A stretch of DNA of 64,000 bases from Acidimicrobiales bacterium (GTDB lineage: Bacteria; Actinomycetota; Acidimicrobiia; Acidimicrobiales; JAUJNH01). Each line of letters starts with the position of its first letter. The first letter of the stretch is position 1. The DNA is taken from assembly GCA_030448245.1 (NCBI GenBank), contig JAUJNH010000002.1, forward strand, positions 1 through 64,000, given 5' to 3'. Shown one piece after another: positions 36,411 to 46,110 of this stretch. Position numbers and translations under genes: made by a program. Under the pieces are notes generated by a model. That model was not told the origin of the DNA and ran no database searches. It was given only the letters and a program-made list of their open reading frames with translations.

Positions 36411-37619
36411 ATGACAGTCACGGCGCGGCAACCCTGGCTCCGTAGGTTCGGCTCCATGAGCAGCCTCCGTTGGATCCTCGGATTCCTCGTTGCCCTCGCG
36501 ACAATCGGTGTGTCGTCGCCGGGCGCCGCCGGGCGACAGGGGAACGGCCCGAAGCCGAAGCAGGACGAGATCGTGGTGATCGGTCATCGCGGTGCCAGCG
36601 GCTACCGGCCGGAGCACACCCTGGCTGCCTACCAGCTTGCCATCGAGCAGTGCGCCGACTTCATCGAACCGGATCTGGTGTCGACCAAGGATGGTGTCCT
36701 GGTCGCTCGTCACGAGAACGAGATCAGCGGCACCACCGACGTTGCGAGCCACCCGGAGTTCGCCGACCGCTTCACCACCAAGGTCATCGACGGCGTGACC
36801 ATCAGCGGCTGGTTCACCGAGGACTTCACCCTGGCCGAGCTCAAGACGCTGCGGGCGGTCGAGCGGATCCCGCAGGTTCGTCCTCAGAACACCGCCTACG
36901 ACAGCCGGTTGGAGATCCCGACCCTGCAGGAGATCATCGACCTGGCCCGGTCGTCACGCACCTGCGATGGCAACGTCGTCGGCATCTACCCCGAGACCAA
37001 GCACCCTTCCTACTTCGACTCGATCGGGCTGTCGATGGAGGAGGAGCTGGTGCGCATCCTCCACGCCAACGGCTACCACGGGCCCCGGGCACCGGTGTTC
37101 ATCCAGAGCTTCGAGGTGGCGAACCTCCGGGATCTGGCCACCTTGACTCGACTGCCGCTCGTGCAGCTCATCAACTGCAGCGGCCGGCCGGCTGACTTCG
37201 CCGCCGCCGGCGACCCCCGTACCTACGTAGACCTGGTCACACCGGAGGGTCTGGCCTTTGTCGCCGGCTACGCCGACGGCATCGGCGCCTGCAAGGACAT
37301 CATGATCCCGAGGAACCCCGACGGCACCCTGGGACGACCCACGCCGGTCATCGATGATGCCCATGATGCCGGGCTGCTGGTCCACGGCTGGACCTTCCGC
37401 CGGGAGAACCGGTTCCTCCCGGTTGACTACCGCCGGAGATCCGACCCGAACGCACCCGGCGACATGATCGGTGAGCTGGCTGCCTTTGTCGCCGCTGGCA
37501 TGGACGGGTTCTTCACCGACAACCCGGACCTGGGAGCGATCGTCGCCGAGCTCTCCGAGAGCGGGCGAAGCCGGGGGAATCGCCGCTCGGACAGGCCCGC
37601 CGCCGCCGGCGCCCGCTGA
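36411..37619 (+). CDS. exported glycerophosphodiester phosphodiesterase
   Basis: The GDPD-family enzyme (GlpQ type) frees glycerol-3-phosphate from phospholipid head-group diesters. It has a signal peptide (WILGFLVALATIGVSS), the catalytic HRGASGYRPEHT, the metal ligands EPDLVSTKDG and VARHENEI, and DGFFTDNPD near the end. About 400 residues, normal for periplasmic GlpQ. Starts at 36411 or 36456 are both possible. A single GTTCACC unit lies at 36383, about 20 bases upstream. Its TGA overlaps the ATG of the nuclease by one base. Confidence 0.92.
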   Translation: MTVTARQPWLRRFGSMSSLRWILGFLVALATIGVSSPGAAGRQGNGPKPKQDEIVVIGHRGASGYRPEHTLAAYQLAIEQCADFIEPDLVSTKDGVLVARHENEISGTTDVASHPEFADRFTTKVIDGVTISGWFTEDFTLAELKTLRAVERIPQVRPQNTAYDSRLEIPTLQEIIDLARSSRTCDGNVVGIYPETKHPSYFDSIGLSMEEELVRILHANGYHGPRAPVFIQSFEVANLRDLATLTRLPLVQLINCSGRPADFAAAGDPRTYVDLVTPEGLAFVAGYADGIGACKDIMIPRNPDGTLGRPTPVIDDAHDAGLLVHGWTFRRENRFLPVDYRRRSDPNAPGDMIGELAAFVAAGMDGFFTDNPDLGAIVAELSESGRSRGNRRSDRPAAAGAR

Positions 37620-39982
37620 TGGCCGGCTCCTGGCCGATCGGGCTTGGGAGGCGGGCGCTCGCCCTCTTCACCCTTCTCGCCATCGGCCTGCTGCCCACAG
37701 CCGCGGCGCCGGCTGGAGCCGTGGCGCCCGGTGAGGCGACCGTGTTCGTCAACGAGGTCCACTACGACAACGACGGGATTGACGTCGGCGAGGCCATCGA
37801 GGTCGCCGGTCCGGCCGGCACCGACCTGACCGGGTGGCGCATCGTGCTCTACAACGGGACCGGCGGCGCTGCCTACGGCACCCGGGCGCTGGGCGGCACG
37901 ATCGCCGACCAGCAGGCCGGCTTCGGGACCGTCTCGTTCACGTACCCGTCCAACGGCATCCAGAACGGCTCGCCCGACGGCATCGCCCTCGTGGACCCCG
38001 CCGGCCAGGTCGTCCAGCTCCTGTCCTACGAGGGCAGCTTCACCGCCGTCGGCGGGCCGGCCGGCGGGCTGGCCAGCACGGACATCGGTGTGGTCGAAGG
38101 GTCGGGAACGCCGCTCGGCCGGTCGCTGCAGCTGACCGGCGCCGGTGATGCCTACGGTGACTTCACGTGGGCGGTGCCGGCCGCCGCCTCCTTCGGCACC
38201 GTCAACGTCGGTCAGACCTTCGGCGAAGGGGGCGGCGGCGAGCCCGGACCCGAGCCGTGTGACGTGCCGGTCACCTCCGAGATCGGGGGGGTGCAGGGGC
38301 CGGGAGGCACCACCCCGCTGGTGGGTCGGACGGCCACGGTTCAGGGGGTCGTGGTCGGCGACTTCCAGGCCGGCGGCCAGCTGGGCGGGGTGTTCATCCA
38401 GGATGCTGACGGTGACGGCAACGCCGCCACGTCCGATGGGATCTTCGTGTTCGACACCGACGCGCCCGACCTCGCGGCCGGAGACGTCGTCCGGGTCACC
38501 GGCACCGTGGAAGAGTTCTTCGAACTGACCGAGATCACGACGGTCACCTCGATCGGCGACTGCGGCGACGCCACCGTGCCGGCGCCCACCCCGCTCGTGC
38601 TGCCCGCCGACGACGCCGAGCGGGAGCGGCTCGAGAGCATGCTCATCACCGTCACCGAGCCGCTGACCGCCACCGAGACCTTCGCTCTGGCCCGCTTCGG
38701 CGAGCTCGTCGTGTCGGCTGACGGGCGGCTGTTCCAGCCGACCAACGATGACGACACCACCGAGGCCGAAGTCACCGCCCAGCAGGCCCTGAACGACGAG
38801 CGACGCCTCGTGATCGATGACGCCAGCACCGTCCAGAACCCCGCCGAGATCCCCTTCACCGACGTCAACGGCGAGGTGATCCGCCTCGGTGACACCTTGA
38901 CCGGGGTCACCGGCGTGCTCAGCTACGGCTTCGGCGCCTGGCGCCTCCAGCCGACGCAGGAACCGGTCGTCGAACGCGCCAACCCCCGACCGGCCTCCCC
39001 CAACGATGTCGGCGGTGACATCCAGGTCGGCAGCTTCAACGTCCTCAACTACTTCACGACCCTGGACACACCTGGAGCGGTGACCGACACCGGCGACGAG
39101 CCCCGAGGCGCCGACAGCGCCCTCGAGCTCGAGCGCCAGAGGGCGAAGATCGTGGCCGCCATCCTCGAGCTGGACGCCGAGGTCGTGGGGCTGATGGAGA
39201 TCGAGAACGACACCGACGATGCCGCGGTGGACAACCTCGTGGCTGCCCTCAACCAGGCCGCAGGCGAAGAGCGGTACGCGCCCATCGAGGAACCACGTAC
39301 CGCCGACGGCCTCTTCGGCACCGACGCCATCAAGGTGGCCCTGCTCCATCAGCCGGCCGCGGTCGCGCCGATGGGCGCCGCCGTCACCACCACCGACGAC
39401 GCCTTCGACAACGCCAGGCCACCGCTGGCCCAGAGGTTCCGGCCCGTCGCGGGCGGCAGACCCTTCACCGTCGTGGTCAACCACTTCAAGTCGAAGAGCT
39501 GCGGCGGCGCCACCGGCGCCAACGCCGACCAGGGCGACGGGCAGGCCTGCTACAACGCCGACCGGGTCGAGCAGGCCGAAGCGCTCGTCACGCTCCTCGG
39601 CTCGCTGCACGACAAGGACGTGCTCATCATCGGGGACCTCAACTCCTACGGCGGGGAGGATCCCATCGGCGTGCTAGAAGCCGCTGGCTACGTCGACCTG
39701 ATCGACACTCGCCTCGCCGACGCCGACCAGTACTCCTACGTCTTCGCCGGGCAGGCCGGCTACCTCGACCACGCTCTTGCATCCCCACGGCTCGCCAACC
39801 GCGTCGCAGGGGTCGAGATCTGGCACATCAACGCCGACGAGGCGCTCTTCCAGGACTACAACACCGAGTTCAACCCTTCCGGCTTCTACGAACCCGACCC
39901 CTACCGTTCCTCCGACCACGACCCGGTCCTCGTCGGCCTCGGAGCCACCCCGGCCGCCGACCCCCGCCCGACCCACCGCTAG
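37619..39982 (+). CDS. ExeM/NucH-type extracellular endonuclease
   Basis: The 787-residue secreted protein has a signal peptide, a lamin-tail domain (about residues 40-190, FVNEVHYDNDGIDVGEAIEV), an OB-fold region (about 215-330, GVFIQDADGDGNAATSDGIF), and an endonuclease/exonuclease/phosphatase domain (about 460-775) with GSFNVLNYF, VGLMEIEND, VNHFKSKS, IIGDLNSYG and SSDHDPV. This is the architecture of ExeM and NucH, which degrade extracellular DNA. In this setting it would supply phosphate from nucleic acid. It is coupled to the GDPD gene. Confidence 0.92.
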   Translation: MAGSWPIGLGRRALALFTLLAIGLLPTAAAPAGAVAPGEATVFVNEVHYDNDGIDVGEAIEVAGPAGTDLTGWRIVLYNGTGGAAYGTRALGGTIADQQAGFGTVSFTYPSNGIQNGSPDGIALVDPAGQVVQLLSYEGSFTAVGGPAGGLASTDIGVVEGSGTPLGRSLQLTGAGDAYGDFTWAVPAAASFGTVNVGQTFGEGGGGEPGPEPCDVPVTSEIGGVQGPGGTTPLVGRTATVQGVVVGDFQAGGQLGGVFIQDADGDGNAATSDGIFVFDTDAPDLAAGDVVRVTGTVEEFFELTEITTVTSIGDCGDATVPAPTPLVLPADDAERERLESMLITVTEPLTATETFALARFGELVVSADGRLFQPTNDDDTTEAEVTAQQALNDERRLVIDDASTVQNPAEIPFTDVNGEVIRLGDTLTGVTGVLSYGFGAWRLQPTQEPVVERANPRPASPNDVGGDIQVGSFNVLNYFTTLDTPGAVTDTGDEPRGADSALELERQRAKIVAAILELDAEVVGLMEIENDTDDAAVDNLVAALNQAAGEERYAPIEEPRTADGLFGTDAIKVALLHQPAAVAPMGAAVTTTDDAFDNARPPLAQRFRPVAGGRPFTVVVNHFKSKSCGGATGANADQGDGQACYNADRVEQAEALVTLLGSLHDKDVLIIGDLNSYGGEDPIGVLEAAGYVDLIDTRLADADQYSYVFAGQAGYLDHALASPRLANRVAGVEIWHINADEALFQDYNTEFNPSGFYEPDPYRSSDHDPVLVGLGATPAADPRPTHR

Positions 39983-40038
39983 CGGCCAGCCACGCCTGGC
40001 CACCGGGCAGCCGGTAGCGGTCCAGCTGCTGTGGCCGG

Positions 40039-40788
40039 TCAGGCTGGTTCGAGCAGCACGTGCCGGAGCCGCTCGAGGGTCTCGGCCTCGACGCCAACAC
40101 CCACGAGGTAGCGCTCGACCGACCCGAACGTTCGACCGACAGCTTCGAGGAACGCCTGCATGGCCTCGGCCGGGCAGGAGAGGAGCGCCTTTGGCTGGCG
40201 GGACATCTCTTCCGAGACGTCGCGCCCGGTGGTCTTCAGCCACGCCGCCAGCCGCGCGACCGGCTCGGCGCTGAGGTTGTAGTCAGCGGCCACGATCTCG
40301 TCCGGAACACCCAGGACGGAGAGGACCAGCGCGGCGAGCACGCCCGTGCGGTCCTTGCCGGCCGAGCAGTGGAACGCCGCCGGGAGCCGCGCCGGCGAGC
40401 TGAGGATGGAGAACGACGCGGCGATCGCCGATGCGCCCTCCTCCAGCATCTCCAGGTAGTGGCTGGACAGGAAGCTGACAGGATCGTCGATGGGTGCTTC
40501 CTGGATCCCCCAGGTGGCCCGCAGGATGGGCAGGTTGACCACCACCGTGTCCTTGGCTGCGAACGTTCCGGCATCGACCTCTCCCGGCGTACGCAGGTCG
40601 ATGACCGTGCGCAGCCCGAGATGGTCGAGCGCCCGCAGCGCACCAGGCGGGACTCGATGCAGCCCGTCGGCTCGGTACACCAGCCGGCTTCGAACCTGCC
40701 GGCCGCAGGACGTCCGGTAACCCCCGACGTCGCGAACGTTGAAGACGCCTTCGCAAGAGATGTGTCGTCCATGAGAAAGAACTGCCAT
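40039..40788 (-). CDS. tyrosine/dual-specificity phosphatase family protein
   Basis: The 249-residue protein belongs to the Y_phosphatase3 group: FNVRDVGGYRT at the start, a RADGLHRV segment, and the catalytic loop HCSAGKDRTG (Cys nucleophile, Arg six residues on). It has no signal peptide, so it acts in the cytosol on phosphoproteins or phosphoinositide-like lipids. ATG at 40788 is the likeliest start, although no ribosome site is obvious. A truncated paralogue lies at 30705-31125. Confidence 0.88.
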   Translation of the reverse strand: MAVLSHGRHISCEGVFNVRDVGGYRTSCGRQVRSRLVYRADGLHRVPPGALRALDHLGLRTVIDLRTPGEVDAGTFAAKDTVVVNLPILRATWGIQEAPIDDPVSFLSSHYLEMLEEGASAIAASFSILSSPARLPAAFHCSAGKDRTGVLAALVLSVLGVPDEIVAADYNLSAEPVARLAAWLKTTGRDVSEEMSRQPKALLSCPAEAMQAFLEAVGRTFGSVERYLVGVGVEAETLERLRHVLLEPA

Positions 40789-40839
40789 GGACGGCACGGT
40801 ACGGATCGAAGGTTGCGGAACGGCGATGCGGAGATGGAC

Positions 40840-40978
40840 GCAAGGAGAACCGTCCGTCCCGGTCAGCGGCAACCACGATGACCGCGGGTCGTTCCTTCGC
40901 CACTACCTGAGCATCGGGCCTGACGACGCCGACCTCCCCTTCTGCTCCGTCCACGAACTGCCGGACGTGGTGGCTTAG
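40840..40978 (+). pseudogene. CpdA/Icc-like phosphodiesterase remnant
   Basis: The frame reads VSGNHDDRGSFLRHYLS and then DADLPFCSVHEL before a stop. GNHDDR is the hallmark of class III cyclic-nucleotide phosphodiesterases (calcineurin-like). The preceding and following domains are missing, so this is a fragment left between the phosphatase and pstB. Confidence 0.5.
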
Positions 40979-41844
40979 CCGAAGCGGCCGGCGATGTAGT
41001 CCTCGGTGCGCTGGTCGTTGGGGTTGGTGAAGAGCTTCTCGGTGGCGTCGACCTCGACCAGGAGGCCGGTGCGCTGGCCGGTGGTGTCGTCGGCCTTGGC
41101 CGTGAAGAAGGCGGTGACGTCGGAGACCCGGGCGGCCTCCTGCATGTTGTGGGTCACGATGACGATCGTGAACTCCTTCTTGAGCTCGCCCATCAGGTCC
41201 TCGATGCGGAGGGTGGCGATCGGGTCGAGGGCCGAGCAGGGCTCGTCCATCAGGATCACCTCGGGCTTCACCGCGATGGTGCGGGCGATGCACAGCCGCT
41301 GCTGCTGCCCGCCCGACAGGCCGAGGGCGCTGTGCTTCAGCTTGTTGTGCACCTCGTCCCACAGGGCGGCGCCCCGCAGGCTCTCCTCGACCAGGTCGTC
41401 CATGTTGCCCTTGAACCCGTTGACCTTGGCCCCAAAGGCGACGTTGTCGTAGATCGACTTCGGGAACGGGTTGGGCTTCTGGAACACCATGCCGATGCGG
41501 CGGCGCACCTCGATGGCGTCGACACCGGGGCCGTACAGGTCCTCGCCATGGTAGGTGAGCGACCCGTCGACCTTGGTCCCTGGGATCAGGTCGTTCATCC
41601 GGTTGAGGCAGCGCAGGAAGGTGCTCTTGCCGCACCCGGACGGCCCGATCAGCGCCGTGATCTGCCGCTCGCGGACGCTGAGGTCGACGCCGGACAGCGC
41701 CCGGAAGGCGCCGTACCAGAAATCGACGTTGCTGGCCCGGAAGACTTCGTCGTGTGGGTCCTCCTTGACCTCCCCGGCGTCGCCGGCAGTGCGGACGACC
41801 TTCGGGCGGGTGGTGAGGGCGGTGCTGTCGTCCGGCGGGGCCAC
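40975..41844 (-). CDS. pstB: phosphate ABC transporter ATP-binding protein
   Basis: The ATPase has Walker [10 protein letters not shown]-loop [18 protein letters not shown], signature LSGGQQQR, Walker [13 protein letters not shown] and the switch [13 protein letters not shown], all typical of PstB. The open frame extends to GTG 41976, which would put about 85 extra residues in front and read through the pstS PHO box; I prefer GTG at 41844, giving 289 residues with a short variable N-terminus. It is divergent from pstSCA rather than in the usual pstSCAB order, and no phoU follows. Confidence 0.9.
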   Translation of the reverse strand: MAPPDDSTALTTRPKVVRTAGDAGEVKEDPHDEVFRASNVDFWYGAFRALSGVDLSVRERQITALIGPSGCGKSTFLRCLNRMNDLIPGTKVDGSLTYHGEDLYGPGVDAIEVRRRIGMVFQKPNPFPKSIYDNVAFGAKVNGFKGNMDDLVEESLRGAALWDEVHNKLKHSALGLSGGQQQRLCIARTIAVKPEVILMDEPCSALDPIATLRIEDLMGELKKEFTIVIVTHNMQEAARVSDVTAFFTAKADDTTGQRTGLLVEVDATEKLFTNPNDQRTEDYIAGRFG

Positions 41845-41914
41845 ACCCCCAGAATCGTCGTCAGCCTCTCGTTCCGGCAAGCTGCTCGAGGCCGAATGCG
41901 GTCCCTTCCGAGGC

Positions 41915-41959
41915 GTTCTGGCCAGTGTTCGCTGCCGGTTCACCTGCGGTTCACCGAAA
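41915..41959 (+). promoter_or_regulatory. PHO box between pstB and pstS
   Basis: GTTC units begin at 41915, 41927, 41938 and 41949, spaced 12, 11 and 11 bases. The last two form GTTCACCTGCGGTTCACC, the canonical actinobacterial PhoP direct repeat. A further GTTCACC lies at 41990, out of phase. The site lies about 80 bases before the pstS start and should place it, and perhaps pstB, under phosphate control. Confidence 0.8.
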
Positions 41960-42035
41960 GGGCGGGTGGCCGCCACCTGCCACTCGTACGTTCACCGGAG
42001 CCAAGCCGATGCGACCGCTCAGGAGGCGCTCCCAC

Positions 42036-43118
42036 ATGTCCCGTTCCCGACCTGTCCGACTGCTCGCTGCCGCCATCTCCGTTGGTTTGGCCCTCTCCGC
42101 CTGCGGCGGCGGTGACGACGACCCGTCCGCCACCGACCCGACCGGCGCGGGTGCAGCACCCCCTCTCGCGGCCGTGACCCTCAACGGCTCGGGGGCGACG
42201 TTCCCAAAGGCGTTCTACGACGCCGCCATCGACGGGTTCAAGAAGGAACAGTCGAGCGTCACCGTGAACTACGGGGGCGGAGGTTCGGGGAAGGGGCGCA
42301 CCGACCTGCAGGGCGGGCTGGTCGACTTCGCCGGTTCCGACGGCTTGGTCAAGGAAGAGGACAAGGCCAAGTTCAAGGGCGAGTTCTTGTACATCCCCAC
42401 GGTGGCTGCGCCCATCACGGTCTCCTACAACCTCGCTGGCGTGGACGACCTCACGCTCGATGCCGAGACGACGGCCAAGATCTTCCAGCGCGACATCAAG
42501 ACGTGGGACGATCCCGCCATCAAGGCGCTGAACCCGGGGGTCACGCTTCCCTCCACGGCCATCGTGGTGGCCCACCGCTCCGACGGGTCGGGGACCACGG
42601 AGAACTTCACGAAGTACCTGGTGAAGGCGGCGCCGAGCTGGAAGCTGAAGAGCGGGTCGACCGTGGAGTGGCCGGCGGACACCCAGGCCGGGAACGGCAA
42701 CGCGGGGGTGGCCCAGGTCGTCAAGACCCAGGCCGGCGGGATCGGCTACGTCGACCTCGCTGACGCCAACACCCAGCAGCTGAAGTACGCCAAGCTCAAG
42801 AACAAGAGCGGCAAGGCCGTCGAACCGACCCTCGAGGCCACCACAAAGGCGCTCGAAGGCGTCGAGCTGAAGGCCGACCTCACCTACGACCCCCTCGACT
42901 CGGCCAACCCTGACGCCTACCCCATCGCCGCCCCCACCTGGATGCTGGCCTACAAGAACCAGCCCGACAAGGCCAAGGGCGACGCTCTGAGGGCCTGGCT
43001 GTCCTACCTGGTGGGCGACGGGCAGAAGCTGGCCGAGGAGAACGACTACGCAGCCCTGCCGGCTACGTTCACCAGTCAGGCGAAGACGGCGATCTCGTCC
43101 ATCGTCGTCCCGGGCTGA
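42036..43118 (+). CDS. pstS: phosphate-binding lipoprotein
   Basis: The 360-residue protein has a lipobox signal (ISVGLALSAC) and the PstS fold: NGSGATFPKAFYDAAI, NYGGGGSGKG, FAGSDGLVKEED and AHRSDGSGTTENFTKYL, where the Ser/Gly/Thr residues form the phosphate pocket. ATG at 42036 has AGGAGG nine bases upstream; another ATG at 42009 lacks one. It captures phosphate for PstCA-PstB. Confidence 0.95.
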   Translation: MSRSRPVRLLAAAISVGLALSACGGGDDDPSATDPTGAGAAPPLAAVTLNGSGATFPKAFYDAAIDGFKKEQSSVTVNYGGGGSGKGRTDLQGGLVDFAGSDGLVKEEDKAKFKGEFLYIPTVAAPITVSYNLAGVDDLTLDAETTAKIFQRDIKTWDDPAIKALNPGVTLPSTAIVVAHRSDGSGTTENFTKYLVKAAPSWKLKSGSTVEWPADTQAGNGNAGVAQVVKTQAGGIGYVDLADANTQQLKYAKLKNKSGKAVEPTLEATTKALEGVELKADLTYDPLDSANPDAYPIAAPTWMLAYKNQPDKAKGDALRAWLSYLVGDGQKLAEENDYAALPATFTSQAKTAISSIVVPG

Positions 43119-43138
43119 GCGAGGCGGCCCCGGAGGCC

Positions 43139-44110
43139 ATGGCAGCATCCACGGCTCCGGCACCGGCGGCTGGGGAGAGCCGACTCGTCCGGCGTGGCCC
43201 CCGCCGGGCGGACGACGGGTTCCGCTACCTGACCCTGGCCGCCGGGCTCCTCGTCCTCGCCATCCTGGCCCTCATCGCCTGGTCCACCACGAAAGAAGCG
43301 CTGCCGGCCTTCCGGGATGAGGGGCTCGGCTTCCTGACGAGCAGCCGGTGGGCGCCGAACGAGGGCGCCTTCGGGACCCTCGCCTTCATCTACGGCACGT
43401 TCTTCGTGTCGCTCATCGCCCTGGTCTTCGCCGTGCCGGCTTCGATCGGCATCGCCTTGTTCATCACGCAGCTGGCTCCGGCTCGGGTTCGCACGGTCAC
43501 CACCTTCGTCATGGACCTGTTGGCCGCGGTGCCCTCGGTGGTGTTCGGTCTGTGGGGCGTCAGCGTGCTCGCCGTCGCCGCGCCGGGCTTCTACGAGTCG
43601 ATCGGCTCGCCTCTGGCCGCCATACCAGGGTTGGGGCGGGCTTTCGGCGATCCGTACAACGGCAAGTCGTTCCTCTCCGCCGGGTTCATCGTCGCCCTGA
43701 TGATCACGCCCATCATCACCTCCATCACCCGTGACGTCTTCGATACCACCCCGGGGAGCCAGAAGGAGGCGGCGCTCGCTCTGGGCGCCACCCGGTGGGA
43801 GATGATCCGCGGCGCCGTGCTCCCCCACTCGCGGGCCGGGATGATCGGCGCCGTGCTCCTCGGGCTCGGGAGGGCCATGGGCGAGACCATCGCCGTCGCC
43901 TTGGTGATCGGCAGCGGCTCGCAGATCTCGGCCGAGCTGTTCAGCTCCGGCGACGCCCTCGCCTCCCGGATCGCCAACGAGTTCGGTGAGGCCACCGGGA
44001 CCTGGAGATCGGGACTCATCGGCCTCGGTGTCGTGCTGTTCGCCATGACGATCCTGGTCAACCTGGCCGCCAACTCCGTCGTGGCGCGAGCCACGAAGAA
44101 GGCCGGCTGA
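43139..44110 (+). CDS. pstC: phosphate ABC transporter permease PstC
   Basis: The 323-residue permease has six or more membrane helices and the cytoplasmic loop with EAALALGATRWEMIRGAVLP that contacts the ATPase. The N-terminus is basic and cytoplasmic. ATG preceded by GGAGG; 20 bases after pstS. Its stop lies one base before the pstA ATG. Confidence 0.94.
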   Translation: MAASTAPAPAAGESRLVRRGPRRADDGFRYLTLAAGLLVLAILALIAWSTTKEALPAFRDEGLGFLTSSRWAPNEGAFGTLAFIYGTFFVSLIALVFAVPASIGIALFITQLAPARVRTVTTFVMDLLAAVPSVVFGLWGVSVLAVAAPGFYESIGSPLAAIPGLGRAFGDPYNGKSFLSAGFIVALMITPIITSITRDVFDTTPGSQKEAALALGATRWEMIRGAVLPHSRAGMIGAVLLGLGRAMGETIAVALVIGSGSQISAELFSSGDALASRIANEFGEATGTWRSGLIGLGVVLFAMTILVNLAANSVVARATKKAG

Positions 44111-44111
44111 G

Positions 44112-45008
44112 ATGGCCGCCGCCACCTCTGCCCCGAGCGGTCGGCGGTCACTCACCCGCTCGTCGATCTCACCCGGGCGGCGGGCCCGGAACACCCTGGC
44201 CACCGTCCTCATCTACCTCGCCCTCACCTTCGCCCTCCTCCCGCTCGGCTTCGTCCTGTACCACGTCGTGTCCAAGGGTCTCGGGGTCATCGACGGGGCC
44301 TTCCTCACCGAGGAGCTTCCCGCCCAGGTTCGCGGGGCCAGTGGAGGCATCGGGCCGGCCATCGCCGGCACGCTCGTCATCACCGGCTTCGCCAGCCTGC
44401 TCGCCGTCCCCCTCGGGATCCTCGCCGCCATCTACCTCAACGAGTACGGCGGGAAGAAGCCGGTCGCTGCGGTGGTGCGGTTCCTCTCGAACGTCATGGC
44501 CGGGGTCCCCAGCATCGTGATGGGACTGTTCATCTTCACCATCTACGTCCTGCACAGCAAAGATGGATTCTCCGGCCGGGCCGGCGGCCTGGCGCTGGCC
44601 TGCCTCATGCTGCCGATCGTCATCCGCACCACCGAGGCGATGCTCCAGCTCGTACCGGACGAGCTCCGCCACGCCGCCTACGCCCTCGGCACCTCGAAGA
44701 GCCGCACGATCGTCACCGTCGTCCTGCCGGCAGCCCTCCCCGGCATCACCTCCGGGGCGCTGCTGGCCGTGGCCCGCGCCGCCGGCGAGACGGCGCCGCT
44801 GCTGTTCACCATCGGCGCCTCCCGCCAATACAACTGGAGCCTGTCCGACCCCAACACGGCCCTGTCGGCCCAGATCTTCTCCAACGCCCAAACCGGCTTT
44901 CCCAACGCGATCGACCGCGCCTGGGGCGCCGCCCTCACCCTCATCGTGCTCGTCCTCCTGTTGTCCACCATCGCCCGCGTCGCCGCCGCCCGCTTCACCG
45001 TCCGCTGA
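44112..45008 (+). CDS. pstA: phosphate ABC transporter permease PstA
   Basis: The 298-residue permease shows six membrane helices and the coupling loop HAAYALGTSKSRTIVTVVLP, typical of PstA. Start ATG immediately after pstC. The response-regulator gene follows after 14 bases, so transport and regulation genes probably share one transcript. Confidence 0.94.
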   Translation: MAAATSAPSGRRSLTRSSISPGRRARNTLATVLIYLALTFALLPLGFVLYHVVSKGLGVIDGAFLTEELPAQVRGASGGIGPAIAGTLVITGFASLLAVPLGILAAIYLNEYGGKKPVAAVVRFLSNVMAGVPSIVMGLFIFTIYVLHSKDGFSGRAGGLALACLMLPIVIRTTEAMLQLVPDELRHAAYALGTSKSRTIVTVVLPAALPGITSGALLAVARAAGETAPLLFTIGASRQYNWSLSDPNTALSAQIFSNAQTGFPNAIDRAWGAALTLIVLVLLLSTIARVAAARFTVR

Positions 45009-45022
45009 CCCAAAGGATCCCC

Positions 45023-45877
45023 TTGGCTGAGCTTCAGGCCACCATCCTCATCGTCGAGGACGAGGAGTCGTTCGTCGAGGCCCTCACCGTCGGGCTCAAG
45101 CGCGACGGGTTCCTCGTCAAGGTGGCCCGCGACGGCGCCCAGGCACTGGATGTCTTCGATGCGGTGCATCCCGACCTCGTGCTCCTCGACGTGATGCTCC
45201 CCAAGATCAACGGCATCGACGTCTGCCGGGAGCTGCGGGCGAAGAGCCGGGTGCCGATCATCATGGTGACGGCCAAGGGGGGTGAGATCGACGCCGTCGT
45301 CGGCTTGGAGGTTGGTGCTGACGACTACGTCACCAAGCCCTACCGCCTGCACGAGCTGATCGCCCGCATCCGGGCCGTGCTGCGGCGGGGCCGCGGGGTG
45401 GCCGAGGACGACGCCCGAAGCGACGGAGTCCTCCTGGTCAATGATGTGCGCCTCGACCCCGATCGCCACGAGGTGTCGGTTCGAGGCCAGCTCGTCGAGC
45501 TGCCCCTCAAGGAGTTCGAGCTCCTCGAGCTGCTCCTCACCAACGCCGGCCGCGTCCTTGCCCGTGAGACCCTGATCGACCGGGTCTGGGGGTCCCACTA
45601 CATGGGTGACACCAAGACACTGGACGTCCACGTCAAGCGGCTCCGCTCCAAGATCGAGGACGACCCGAGCACGCCCAGGCGCATCACCACGATCCGCGGT
45701 CTCGGCTACAAGTTCGAGAGCAAGATCAGCGCGGCACCGCGGCCCCCGTCGCCACGGCCTGACCAACCGGTGCAGGTGAGGGGTGATGACGCGGGCGCGT
45801 CCGAAGCCACGAGAGTTGGCCGACCTGACGTGTGGCGTTCGCCGCTCGGCAACCGGCGCGAAACGTCCGGCCGTTAG
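45023..45877 (+). CDS. OmpR/PhoB-family response regulator
   Basis: The 284-residue protein has a receiver domain (acidic VEDEES near residue 13, phospho-Asp in LVLLDVMLP, Lys in DDYVTKPYR) and a winged-helix effector domain (LPLKEFELLELLL, DTKTLDVHVKRLRSKIED, TTIRGLGYKFE). It resembles PhoP/RegX3. The family normally stops just after GYKFE; here about 50 extra P/R-rich residues follow, perhaps from a lost stop codon. TTG start with AAAGGA upstream. No sensor kinase is in the window. It likely controls the local PHO boxes. Confidence 0.9.
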   Translation: MAELQATILIVEDEESFVEALTVGLKRDGFLVKVARDGAQALDVFDAVHPDLVLLDVMLPKINGIDVCRELRAKSRVPIIMVTAKGGEIDAVVGLEVGADDYVTKPYRLHELIARIRAVLRRGRGVAEDDARSDGVLLVNDVRLDPDRHEVSVRGQLVELPLKEFELLELLLTNAGRVLARETLIDRVWGSHYMGDTKTLDVHVKRLRSKIEDDPSTPRRITTIRGLGYKFESKISAAPRPPSPRPDQPVQVRGDDAGASEATRVGRPDVWRSPLGNRRETSGR

Positions 45878-46110
45878 CTTCTCGAGCGACGGTCGGCGAG
45901 CGGACCCTTCCCCGGGGTCCCGTCGGCCGGGCCGCACCCCATCCCCCTGGGGTGTGGCAAATCCGCCGGACGGGTGGGGCGCTCACGAGGACGAGCGCTC
46001 CACCCGACCTGGTCACGTGCTGCAGGGTCCCGCGTGATTCCACCAGAGTTCTTGTGGACGCCTCGCGCCGGCAGCCTCCACGACAGGTGCGGCCGCAACA
46101 CTCGGAGCTG

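Noticed and set aside
36218-36457. Leftward frame reading LDASRGHLVTELAAKSTSVA.
   Set aside because: It looks slightly protein-like but has no start with a ribosome site and I cannot tie it to a family.
37427-39610. 727-codon open frame antisense to the secreted nuclease gene.
   Set aside because: It is a Gly/Val/Asp/Arg-rich shadow of a gene with clear catalytic motifs; no domain or ribosome site is visible.
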